DNA of 64,000 nucleotides from Kitasatospora sp. DSM 101779 (GTDB lineage Bacteria; Actinomycetota; Actinomycetes; Streptomycetales; Streptomycetaceae), in contig NZ_JAHTIK010000001.1 in NCBI RefSeq assembly GCF_025655475.1, forward strand, positions 62,001 to 126,000, written 5' to 3'. The translations under genes and the position numbers were made by a program. How positions within the stretch are numbered: position 1 is the first letter of the stretch; every line of letters begins with the position of its first letter. Below are positions 9,333 to 18,400 of this stretch, in pieces. The notes beneath the pieces are model-generated. The model was not told the DNA's origin. It did no database searches and saw only the letters and a program-made list of their open reading frames with translations.

Positions 9333-10475
9333 CTACCGGGCCACTCGGCTGGGAAGCCCGGCAGGCGACAGGCGGGAATAGGGCGCTGGAACTCGCCCGT
9401 AATCATTCTGGGTGACGGCGAAGGCGCAGGCCTGTCTTGTGCGCCACTGGTCACGGATTTCATCAGTGCGGGCGATGGCGAACTGGAATGAGGTGCCTCG
9501 TGTGACTGCCGACTGCGTGGCCCATTGTGCCGATGTGGCGTAGTTGACCTGGAAAGCGTTCGGCTCGTGGTGCTCGATCACTCCTCCGTCGGCCAAAGAG
9601 CAGCCGTGCTGCATCATGTCGGGGTAACCGCCGCCGGACGTCGGAAGAGAACCGCCGGCCCATGTGCCGTTAACGAGAAAAATGAGCCCGTGCCGGTCGG
9701 CAACTCGACGGAATATCTTGCTCAGCGCGATGGCTCCGTCCCGATATGCCTGCTGCGTACTCGTCGGCACGCGGGTCCAGTCGAAACTGCCGGGGTAAGG
9801 CCGAGTTCCGAGGTCGTCGGCGAACCAGCCACCCATGTGGGGATTCTCGGCGACCATTCTCTCGAGCACGCCTTCCAGTTTGCGCTCGAGCACGCTTCCG
9901 GCACGGAAATCGTTGAGGTATCCCCAATCGTTGTACTTGGGCATGCCTGGCCAACGTGGCACGGCCGGTCCGAACTCAGAGGCTTGCAGCAGTAATCCTT
10001 GATAGCGTCCGTAAGTCGCGTCGATGATGCAATCCAGGTAAACCAAGACCGTTCCGCCTGCGGCTGATATCGCCTTGAAGCTTTGGTGAGCGTAATTGTC
10101 GCGACCAGTCACTACCAGTCCGCCCGGGTGAGCATAGGAGGCCAGATTCTCGTAGTCGTGGCCGTATGCAAGCGCAGCGGGCTGAGTTGGGCGATTGATG
10201 AGGCTATCGGGCGCGGCCTGATGGGGCGCGGCCGTCTCGTCGGATTGGCTCTTCAGCGTGCCGGGTGAACCGCTCGGGGGAACTGAGGCGGGGGCCGTTG
10301 GAGGCGTGCTGCCTTCCGGCGCCGGGGGATTCGCACGACTGGTTGAGACTGGACCGGTCGGCGCCCCGCCCACATATTTGGATCGCCCCTCAGCTGTGCA
10401 TCCGGTCGTCCCGGTGCCCAGAGCAGTCAAGAGACCAACGGCCAAGACCGTTCTCAGGGAGTCGCGGCGGTTCAA
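9333..10475 (-). CDS. Secreted lipoprotein with glycosidase-like TIM-barrel features
   Basis: The 380-residue protein has a short basic start (MNRRDS), a hydrophobic segment and a cysteine in GTTGC near residue 26, a weak lipobox, followed by a Pro/Ser/Thr-rich linker (about 35-95). The globular part (about 100-360) contains VLVYLDCIIDATYGRYQGLL, WGYLNDFRAGS, GGWFADDLGTRPYPG, LIFLVNGTWAGG and GVIEHHEPN. These acidic motifs at the ends of predicted beta strands resemble putative glycoside hydrolases of TIM-barrel type (GH114-like or similar), but the family is not certain. Probable site: the outer membrane face of a Gram-positive cell. It stands alone between pseudogenes, and its GC is lower than that of its neighbours. 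Confidence 0.7.
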   Translation of the reverse strand: MNRRDSLRTVLAVGLLTALGTGTTGCTAEGRSKYVGGAPTGPVSTSRANPPAPEGSTPPTAPASVPPSGSPGTLKSQSDETAAPHQAAPDSLINRPTQPAALAYGHDYENLASYAHPGGLVVTGRDNYAHQSFKAISAAGGTVLVYLDCIIDATYGRYQGLLLQASEFGPAVPRWPGMPKYNDWGYLNDFRAGSVLERKLEGVLERMVAENPHMGGWFADDLGTRPYPGSFDWTRVPTSTQQAYRDGAIALSKIFRRVADRHGLIFLVNGTWAGGSLPTSGGGYPDMMQHGCSLADGGVIEHHEPNAFQVNYATSAQWATQSAVTRGTSFQFAIARTDEIRDQWRTRQACAFAVTQNDYGRVPAPYSRLSPAGLPSRVAR

Positions 10476-11098
10476 AGCTCAGCTCCTTAATAGCGAATGT
10501 GAATCGAAGCCGACAGGGCTGTCGACCTGGACGCTCCGGCATTGAACGTGAATCCGTAGCGAGCGACGGTCATAGCGGGAGGCAGAGGCGCTGCGCCGCG
10601 TTCCGGGACTCGTCGCCACTCGCGTGAATACATGATTCAGTGCGCATGCGTACTGGCATGGATGGCGTAGCTGTGCGGCGCGTGAAGGGGAAGATCAGTG
10701 CCGCGCAGGCACACACACCGATTGGTGCGTTCCGCGGAATGTGTGAGTATCAGCGAAACCACGCCTACCACCCGCCCCGAAGGCCGGGAGTCGGTCAACA
10801 GGTGAGGCCGCCGGTTCGCGGCGCCGTGTGATGGCAAGCCCCGACTTCGTTGGCTTGGTGTCTCTCCCCGCGCGCGGCCGGCTTTGCGCCATGTGGTGCC
10901 CGTAGTGCGCCGCCTCCGGCAGATGGCCCGCGCGCCCCCGCCCGCGGGGAGGAGGAGCAGGCTGCCGACCGGAGCCGACGCCGGCCCTTTCGGCGACCAG
11001 CCCAGTTGCCGACCATGTCTGCTTCCGTAGACCCATGGGTACTCCGAGGCGCAATCCTGATCGCTCCGAGGCTCACGGCTGGCCTCTGGCTTGGGCAC
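10476..11098. other. Intergenic region with decayed sequence
   Basis: No frame on either strand has coding-like composition together with a start site. The stretch follows the 3' end of a broken response regulator (minus strand), where a histidine kinase gene would usually lie; no kinase motif could be recognised. The promoter of the 9333-10475 lipoprotein should lie at the left end. Confidence 0.3.
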
Positions 11099-11768
11099 TC
11101 ACGGCAGGATGCCGACAGACCGTGTGCACCATGCGCGGCCCCCGCCTCCAGCTTGCGGCGAAGGTAGCTGACGAACGTATCGACGGCGTCGTTGCGTCCA
11201 AGTCGTAGCCCCACACACGGTCGATGAGTTGCGCGTGGGTGAGGACGATGCTGGCGTTTCGGGCGAGCACCTCCAGCAACGCGAATTCCCGCCGGGTGAG
11301 CCTGACCGTTGAGCCACCATGCGGCACCTCCCGGCCGCTGTGCCGAGAACCAGGCCACCGATTCGCACAAGCGCGCCCGTGGCCACATATGGGCGGCGAC
11401 GCAAGAGGGCCCGCAGCCGGAGCCGCAGTTCCCTGAACGCGAATGGCTTGACCAGATAATCGTCTGGCTCGGCCTGGAGACCCGCGGTCCGGTCCGCCGG
11501 GCCGTCCCGTGCGGAGAGCATCAGCACCGCGCTTCGTCCCCGTCGGCACGCAGGCGACGGCAGATCTCGTTGTCGCTGATCCCCGGCCGGGAGTCGCGGA
11601 GGGCGACCACGTGGGGGCTGGGCCACGAGTTCGGTAACTGTGGACGGATCGTCTGCGCCTAGCGTGACCCACGAATCCGTTAAGGCGTAGACCACATGCG
11701 AGGCATCGAAGCGTCGCCGTATTGTCGTCGACGACCAGGACTCCGTCGGGACACCTCGCCGCGTACAT
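11099..11768 (-). pseudogene. OmpR/PhoB-family response regulator, multiply frameshifted
   Basis: The minus strand begins with [20 protein letters not shown], the receiver N-terminus with the acidic pair. Later frames carry [13 protein letters not shown], then [20 protein letters not shown] (the conserved Lys of the receiver), [32 protein letters not shown] and [13 protein letters not shown], the recognition helix of the winged-helix output domain. The blocks lie in three frames, and the segment that should hold the phosphoacceptor Asp is scrambled. It is therefore a dead two-component regulator, closest in plan to MprA/TcrA-like regulators, and its kinase is missing. Confidence 0.8.
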
Positions 11769-13067
11769 TCACTGCTCCGCTCTGGTCTTACGCATCTCGC
11801 CACGCTGATCTGCCCATCTCGCACTCGCGAGAGCGATTGTTCGAACGCCTGTGCCCGACTGCATGCCCGACCCTTCCAGACAGCCTCACCTTGAGACATC
11901 CGTAGGAATACGGTTTCGGCTACCGAGGTGAAGTGAGGACCCCTCCTCGCATCGAGGGTGAGGCCACCGTGCAGATGGGGGAAACTCCGCTCCTTCCCGA
12001 CGTACTCGGGCGCGGTGTCCCGGTTCCTGGGCTCGCGCTACCCGAGCGCGGTAGCTAGGCGGCCTGTCGGCGGGGGCGAGTCGCTGGTGGACGACGTCGG
12101 CCGCTGCCCCATGGCGGTTGACCAAATGCCTTGCGCAACCGGTTGGTCGAAAGTCGAGATCGGAGAGTGCATCGAGCACGCTCGCTCGGCGAGATCCGGG
12201 TCCGCGACCACGGTGACCACTTCCGGCTGGAACGGGCCGCCGAGACCAGCCGCCGGTACGACAGAGAGGGCCGTGTTCCCGAGTTCGGTCGGCTCGCAAA
12301 GAACGGCAACACCGGCGTCGGCACCCGCCCACTGAGCCGTCAATCGCGACGAGACATGGCAGAATTCCCAGGCTTGCTCGATGGACGTGGGGCAAGGCCG
12401 AGCTGATCCCCGAGGAGCGGGCGTGCCTGGTCAGGGAGAGCCGGCGGTGCGGGTACGCCGAGCAGCGGCAGGGGCCCGTGTCGGCCAGCTGGCCGGTACA
12501 GAGTAGCCAGTGTCTTGTCGCCGACGTGACGTTCGGGGAGAGTCTCGCAGGTGCGGTGCGGTCCGGCAGCGTGCCGCGGGCGACGGCCTCCCTCCGGAAC
12601 CTGGCCATCGGCGTACCCCTCCTGGCCGGGTGGGACAACACCTCCGGAAGTCTTCGCCATCACGGGCCGGGCATTGCCCGGCCACCGGCAGTCTTCGGAC
12701 TCGTGTGATCATCCCGGGCGGATCGCCTGAACGGCAGTGCCCTGTCGAGGGGCAGCAAGGGTCAGATAAGCCTTGACGCACAGCACGAGCTCCTCGATGG
12801 CGAGAGGCGAATGCCGCACGCTGGCCCGGAAGATCGCGATTGGCAGAGGTCATACCCTGCTCTGCAACAGCGCTCATCACATAGGCTGTCGCACGCCGCA
12901 TGAAACCTGGCGTCCACTCCCGACCCGAGGTTGAACCTGAGGCGCATGGTGGCCTCCAACTGCCTCAAGGGCCGTGGGATTGGCCGGTAAGTGTCTGAGG
13001 GACGCCGGGTCACTGGAGGCGTTGTGGAATCAACGATGTGCAGGTGACTTGATCAAAGGGAGGCTTC
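11769..13067. other. About 1.3 kb of gene debris with no supportable gene
   Basis: Several frames are open, including a minus-strand one at 11886-12641, but they have arginine-rich, low-complexity translations typical of wrong frames. Small patches look like former coding sequence on the minus strand: AVLCEPTELGNTALSVVPA near 12250 and RHSPLAIEELVLCVKAYL near 12800. Neither could be assigned to a family. The right end should carry the promoter of the 13068 gene. Confidence 0.35.
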
Positions 13068-13529
13068 ATGTCACGCCAACTAGGGCCGGTGCCGTCGACG
13101 CCGTACGAACATCTGACGTCGGATTCGCCTTACGGATCCTCTCGAATCCGGGTCTCTCACTCACATCGCATCGATATCGAACGACCAAGCAGTGGCGCCG
13201 TCGAGACCGCCCTGGCCTGCGGCACTTGCGGCGACCAGGTCGAGATCACCGTCATGAGCGTCGGTTCCACGAAGGTCTGGCGTCTTGGCTGGTTGCTCGG
13301 GGTCCTCCTGAGCGTCTCGCTCACCGCCGCGTGCGTCGTCGGGATAGTCAGTGTCGGACCCGATGGGGGCGGCGCGCTCATCGGCAGTACGGCCGGTTTC
13401 GTCTTCGGATTGTTCTGCGTCGTCTACACCGTCCTGCACTGGTGGCATGAGGACGGCGTCCGCGGCCCGGGCCTCCCGTGGCGCAGCGGCCGTCACTTCG
13501 TTCGACACTTCTGGGCAGGCCCTCGCTGA
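13068..13529 (+). CDS. Two-span membrane protein with N-terminal CxxC
   Basis: A strong Shine-Dalgarno (AGGGAGG, about 13055-13061) precedes the ATG. The 153-residue product has a hydrophilic N-terminus with LACGTCGDQVEITV (a CxxC that could bind metal) at about residues 49-63. Two hydrophobic segments follow (about 74-96 and 102-124, the second followed by HWWHEDG). Function unknown; the CxxC plus two-span arrangement is known from uncharacterised Streptomyces proteins. A second small membrane protein begins 9 bases downstream, so the two may be co-expressed. Confidence 0.7.
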   Translation: MSRQLGPVPSTPYEHLTSDSPYGSSRIRVSHSHRIDIERPSSGAVETALACGTCGDQVEITVMSVGSTKVWRLGWLLGVLLSVSLTAACVVGIVSVGPDGGGALIGSTAGFVFGLFCVVYTVLHWWHEDGVRGPGLPWRSGRHFVRHFWAGPR

Positions 13530-13537
13530 CAAGCCCG

Positions 13538-13684
13538 ATGACGATCATCAAGGCTGTTGCCGTGGTGCTGCTCTGGGTACTGGTCGGGCTGATATCAGCA
13601 CTCATTTGGGACACCCTGGATCGCCAGAAGCAATGCGTTTGGGCCGATGGCGGGGCCCACACCCGTCGCCTCCCTCCGGCGTGA
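13538..13684 (+). CDS. Small single-span membrane protein
   Basis: From ATG 13538 the frame gives about 48 residues: a single hydrophobic helix (KAVAVVLLWVLVGLISALIW), then DTLDRQKQCVW and a short arginine-containing tail. The previous stop is 9 bases upstream, consistent with translational coupling. The tail may be altered by nearby rearrangement, because the DNA after about 13640 looks like debris. Confidence 0.4.
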   Translation: MTIIKAVAVVLLWVLVGLISALIWDTLDRQKQCVWADGGAHTRRLPPA

Positions 13685-13711
13685 CACCGGGCCCGGCCCG
13701 GCTCCGGGCTG

Positions 13712-14030
13712 GTGGTGACGGTGTACGAGACGTCGGCGCATGTGCACCGGGGCGCAGCGGCGAGCGTGCGGCGGCAGTTGCCAGCGCTGGACGCCGCCCG
13801 GTACGGAAACCGGGAGCTGGCGAGAAGCCTCGCCGGGGTGGCAGTCTGTCAGGAAGCCGATGATTCCTGGACCATCAGGTCGCTGCCGCGGTGGCGGGTC
13901 GGCTGCGGCCGGCGACGGCCGGGCAGGCCGGGTGCGGATGGTCCGCGAGCCACTGCCGGTCGCAGAGGTCCGGGTCGGCACCGGCCGGCACGGCGGGGTG
14001 CGGTTCGTCCGGCTCCGGCCGGAGGAGTAG
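13712..14030 (+). pseudogene. Remnant of an unknown gene, 5' shorter copy of a repeated segment
   Basis: The first part reads VYETSAHVHRGAAASVRRQL, then LDAARYGNRELARSLAGVAV in one frame, apparently the tail of one unknown protein. From about 13872 a different remnant follows: QVAAAVAGRLRPATAGQA, then, after a shift, VRMVREPLPVAEVRVGTGRH and FVRLRPEE with a stop at 14030. The latter is nearly identical to a block at 36657-36817, where more of the upstream gene survives. No start codon or Shine-Dalgarno belongs to it. Function unknown. Confidence 0.5.
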
Positions 14031-14042
14031 CCGGGCCCGGCA
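13872..14042 (+). repeat. 170-bp dispersed repeat, copy 1
   Basis: By eye, this segment matches 36657-36830 over about 170 bases with scattered substitutions and small indels. Both copies end with the same stop region and the same downstream GAGTAGCCGGGCCC. No inverted repeats bound them, so this is a duplicated gene end and not a recognised IS. Confidence 0.7.
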
Positions 14043-14196
14043 GACGCGATGGCCGCGGGCCGCTCGCCGCCGCGGAGCATCGACGGTGCGGGGCGCCGGA
14101 AACGACAGAGGGCCCCGCACCGTGGGGTTCGGATGCTGTTGGTCAATCCGGGTCCTATTGCTTCGCCCCGTCGCTATGCGGCGGGGCGAAGTGCTG

Positions 14197-14640
14197 TCAG
14201 GGGGCTGGTCCGGCGCGGGGTATGTCGGTGAGCCAGGCATTGATGCGGATGATGTTGATCGCGGCGCCGGTGAGCTGGTGTTGGAGGCTGGTCTTCTGCA
14301 GACCGTGGTAGCGGGATCTACGCAGGTCGCAGGCGTGAACTGCTTGAGAGATAGTGCCTTCGACCTCGGCGCGGATCTTGTAGCGGGTCTTCCACTCTTC
14401 GGTCGCCTGGATAGCGCGGGCCTGCTGAAGGCCAGGTGCTCGTCGCGAGGCCGCAGGCTGAGCTCCCGCTGCCTGCCGTTGGAGGAGTTGATGCATGCAG
14501 CCCGGTCCGGGCAGGGACGGCAGGCAGTTGCCGGGAAGCGGATCCGGATGACGGGCAGGCCGGTCTCGGAACGATCGGTGCGCCATCCCCTGGTCGTGCC
14601 GTTCGGGCAGGTGGGCCGACGGCACCACAGCCCCGAAGGA
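14197..14640 (-). pseudogene. IS1182-family transposase C-terminal remnant
   Basis: On the minus strand one frame gives LPVIRIRFPATACRPCPDRA, then INSSNGRQRELSLRPRDEHL, the Cys-containing region of IS1182 transposases. After a frameshift another gives TEEWKTRYKIRAEVEGTISQ (the Glu block), HACDLRRSRYHGLQKTSLQH and NIIRINAWLTD near the stop at 14197. The whole catalytic N-terminal half is missing. Confidence 0.75.
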
Positions 14641-15380
14641 CCTCGTCGTCCCCGGCACCTCGGTGCGGATCACCAAGGTGAACGCCTCGGCGACCGTCAA
14701 CGGCGACTTCGACCTGATCGCGACCGGCGACAACGGCCGCCTGTACGAGGCGCTGCGCCACGCGAACGGCACCTGGGTCGGCTGGACCGACCTGACCGCG
14801 AAGATCGCCGGCAGCCCCGGCACGATCACCGAGGTCGCCGCGGCCACCACCACCCGCGGTGACCTGCAGCTGGTCGCCGTCTCCGGCGGCAAGCTGTGGC
14901 ACCTGCGCGCCACAGCGGCCGGCACCTGGTCCGGCGGGGGCGACCTGTTCGCCAACTCCAGCAACCCCGGCACCGCGACCCACGTCGCCGCCGCGGGTGT
15001 GGCCGGCGCGCTCCAGGTCCTGGTCACCACCAACAGCCTCTACCACGCCATCCGGGCCGCCAGCGGCTCCTGGAGCGCCTTCGGCGACGCCGGCTCCGCC
15101 GTGGGCGGCGTCGCCGGCCCGATCGTCAGCCTCGCCATGGGTCGTAGCCGCTTCCGGGCGTGAGCACGGCGGCCTGGCGGTAGGTCTCGGCGGTGAGCTG
15201 CCTCGGCACCGGCTCCGCCAACGCCATGCAGTTCGTGGCGCCGAACAGCTCCGGTGCCGTCTACCACGCCATCCCGCAACCCCAACGGCACGTGGTCCGG
15301 CCTCGGCAACGTCACGGGCACCGTCTACGGCACCCCGGCCCAGGTCACCGCCCGCCGTCGGCTGACCCTGCTTCACCCCG
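14618..15380 (+). pseudogene. Truncated secreted beta-propeller (PLL/tachylectin-like) gene
   Basis: The frame emerges from the IS1182 remnant without a start (WADGTTAPKDLVV). It carries repeated blades with pattern ATVNGDFDLIATGDNGRLYE, then LRHANGTWVGWTDL; TTRGDLQLVAVSGGKLWHLR, then GTWSGGGDL; and GALQVLVTTNSLYHAIR, then GSWSAFGDA. This G-x-L-x-x-x-G-x-x-W repeat is typical of PLL/tectonin-like beta-propellers in secreted Streptomyces proteins. After about 15150 the reading continues with breaks (MQFVAPNSSGAVYHAI, then NPNGTWSGLGN) up to about 15360. The 5' part was lost by IS insertion or deletion. Confidence 0.7.
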
Positions 15381-15390
15381 TAGAAACCCC

Positions 15391-15420
15391 AGTGGTCCCC
15401 GCCGATCGGCGGGGGCCACT
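15391..15420. terminator. Strong hairpin terminator
   Basis: A 13-bp stem (AGTGGTCCCCGCC / GGCGGGGGCCACT, with one G-U pair in the transcript) surrounds a GATC loop. It lies just after the beta-propeller remnant and 56 bases beyond the stop of the minus-strand FG-GAP gene, so it may serve both directions. No long T-run follows, as is usual in Streptomyces. Confidence 0.7.
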
Positions 15421-15475
15421 GGCGTTCGGGCTAATGCGATGCGCTGGTGCGCTGGTGCGCTGGTGCGCTCGAGGA

Positions 15476-18400
15476 TCAGCCGGTGGTCAGCCTGATGGGG
15501 TACCAGGTCGTGCCGTACTGGCTCAGCGCGGTGCCGTCGTCGATGTTGCCCCGGCCGTCGCCCTTGTAGACGTGCATCGTGCCGTCCTCCCACACGGCGA
15601 GAAGGTCGGCGTTGCGGTCACCGTTCACGTCACTGGCGACGAATTGCCTGACGGTCTTCCAGGTCGTACCGAACTGGGTGAGCGCGGTGCTGCTGACGAT
15701 GTAGCTGCTGCCGCCGCCCTTGTACAGGTGCAGACTGCCGTCCGTCCAGACCGCCATCATGTCGGCGATCTTGTCTCCGTCGAAGTCACCCGCGGCCAGC
15801 TGCGGCATGCGGTTCCAGGTGGTGCCGAACTGGGTGAGCGCGACGCCGTCCTTGAGGTCGCCGTGGCCGTCACCGGGGTAGATGTGCATGGAGCCGTCGG
15901 ACCAGATGGCGACGAGGTCGGATATCCCGTCCCCGTTGAAGTCGCCGGCCTCCAGCTGCTGCATGCCGCCCCAGCTGGTGCCCCACTTGGTCAGCGCGAC
16001 GCCGTCGGTGAGGTGCCCGTTGCCGTCCCCCTTGTACAGGTGGAGGCTGCCGTCGCTCCAGACCGCCATCACGTCAGCGGCGTAGTCGCCGGTGAACTCG
16101 CCCATGGCGATCTGCTGGACGGGCCACCAGGTCGTACCGGCGAGCTGGCCCAGGCTCTGCGAGGCCAGACCGGTGGTCCTGTCGCCGAAGTAGGCATGCA
16201 GACTGCCGTCGCCCCACTCGGCCACCAGGTCGCCGACGCCGTCGCTGTTCAGGTCGTCGGGTGCTGCTGCAGGCAGCCCCAGGTACGGGGTCAGCACGTC
16301 CGTTGCGGTGGTGATGGAGGCGCTGCCACCGGGCTGGCTCGGCAGGGAGGTGACCAGGTAGGCGGTGACGTTGCGGTTGTCGCCGACCACCCAGAGGTCC
16401 GGGATCCCGTCGGCGTTGACGTCGGCCGCCTCGAGCGCGAGGTCCTTACCGGTGTTCCAGTTGGCCGCGATGCTGACGGGGGTGTAGGTGAGCGTGCCCG
16501 TGTTGGGGTCGACCGCGAGGTCCTTCCAGAGGGCGAGCTGACCGGTGGTCCTGTTCCACAGGTACATCGCGGTCCTGGTACCGGTGCCGGCGGGCACCTG
16601 GCACGTCGCGATGGTCCACTTGTCCCAGTCGGCGGTGCCGTTCGGCGTGCTGACGTTGATCTGCACGGGGAACTGGAAGGCACCGATCGTGCCGGTGCCC
16701 TGGTAGAGGTTCAGCGCGTAGCCGTTGGCGTCGTCACCGGAGATGCCGATGACGTCCGGGTACGGGGCACCACTGCCGGACACGGTGCCGGCCGGTGCCA
16801 GCCTGAGCGGGTTGTTGCCGTTGATGTCCTGGAAGGCCCCGGCGGGGACGGTGTGCGCGTTCCCGTTCTGAGCGGACGGGATGGCCGATCCGTCGCCGCT
16901 TCCGTTGAGGATCACTCCTCCGCCGACGTTGCCGCTCGGCCTGGGGTAGTAGACCAGGACGTCCTGCAGGTTGGTGTCGGTGAAGTGGCCCGAGATCGCG
17001 AGGGCGCCGTCGAAGTCGGCCGGCACGTTCCCGCTGGAGTAGCCGTTGCCGTTGATCCCGATGTCCACGGCGGAGCTGCTGACACGGGTCGCGTTCTGGC
17101 CGTCGCCACGTGCCAGCCAGATGCCGGACGTGAGACCGTGCTGCCCACCGACGGTGAGTAGGTCGGGGGTGCCGTCGCCGGTGAAGTCCCCGTCGTTGGC
17201 CGGCGCCGCGGCCGCCGAGTTGAAGGTCACGGTCGCGGACTGCCCGATGTTGCCCGCCGGGGACAGGCTCGTGACAGTCAGGACGTTGGTGCGGCGGTTC
17301 GGCTTGACGGAGATCGTCGCGTTGCCGTTGGTCGCGGCAACGGTGATCCGCCCGGCACCGTTGAGCTGGTACTCGTAGCTGCTCGGGGTGTTACCGGCCG
17401 TGCAGGTGCTCGGCGTACTCAGTGCGCAGACCGGCGAGATGTTCACGGACACCGAGGTGCCGAGGGTGGTCCCGGACGGTGGGGTCACGGCGGGCGCCCC
17501 TGGCCGGGTGGGGTCGAACAGGAACGAGCAGGTGGTGGAGGTGGGGCTGGAGGCGTAGAAGTCGGTGGCGGTCACCGTCCAGTCGACCTGGAGGAGTTGC
17601 CCGCCTGCTACGGCTTCGAGATTGGCCTTGGGGAGTTTGAAGGCGAGGGTCGAACCCGACTGAGCCGTCAGCAGGTTCGGGTTGCTGTCCGGGACGATGG
17701 TGGTGCTGGTGCCGTGCTTGACGGCGTGGAAGGCGGCGCCGAGGGTGCCGCCGTCGCGGTCGGAGACGCCGCCGTACAGCCAGACGTCACCGTCACCGGC
17801 GAACTCGCCGCCAGGGCACCACGTCGAAGGCGACGTGGTCAGCGTGCCCGGCCGGTCGGGGGCGTGGTTGTAGGTGGTGGAGACCGTGACCGCGTTGGCG
17901 AACTTCTTCCAGCTGTTGCGGTCGTTGTTCTCGTACTGGGCCTTGAGGACGAAAACCATGCTGGAGTAGTGGTTGGCGGCTGCGGTGGCCATCACGGAAC
18001 GGGTGTCGAAGCCGACGCCGCGCGGGTCGCAGTTGGTGCCGCCCCAGAACATGGCGTTGCTGCTGCCGACGTAGGTCTGCGGCGCGGGCGCGTTGTTCCA
18101 GGTGGTGGAGTTGCCGAGGCTGGAGCCGTTGGGGGCGAGCCAGAGTTCGGTGTTGTTGGCGGTGCAGCTGCCGGACCAGACACCGGTGAAGTTGATCTGG
18201 GAGCTGATCACGCTGGAGTCCCACATGGCGGGGTCGACGCTGACCTGCATGTAGGAGCGGGCGGTGAAGTACGGGCTCTCCCAGCCGTTGTAGCCCACCC
18301 GCAGCACGTCGTTGGTGTTGTAGTTCGCCTGGTTGGGGTAGGTCGAGTTGGTCTGCGCCCAGCCCTGGCGGCTGCCGGAGGCCGAGGCGGGGTAGAACGT

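Noticed and set aside
9333..10475. GH114 assignment for the lipoprotein
   Set aside because: Acidic barrel motifs fit several families, and no diagnostic signature could be confirmed by reading alone, so only a general call was given.
11886..12641. Minus-strand frame of 251 codons
   Set aside because: No family, no Shine-Dalgarno, and an Arg/Pro/Ser/Cys-rich translation; other frames show scraps of older genes instead.
15440..15472. TGCGCTGG repeats next to the FG-GAP gene end
   Set aside because: Only three copies in GC-rich sequence beyond a terminator; too little to call a functional element.
15254..17161. Plus-strand open frame of 635 codons
   Set aside because: It runs antisense to the FG-GAP repeats, whose periodic calcium loops on the minus strand are unmistakable.
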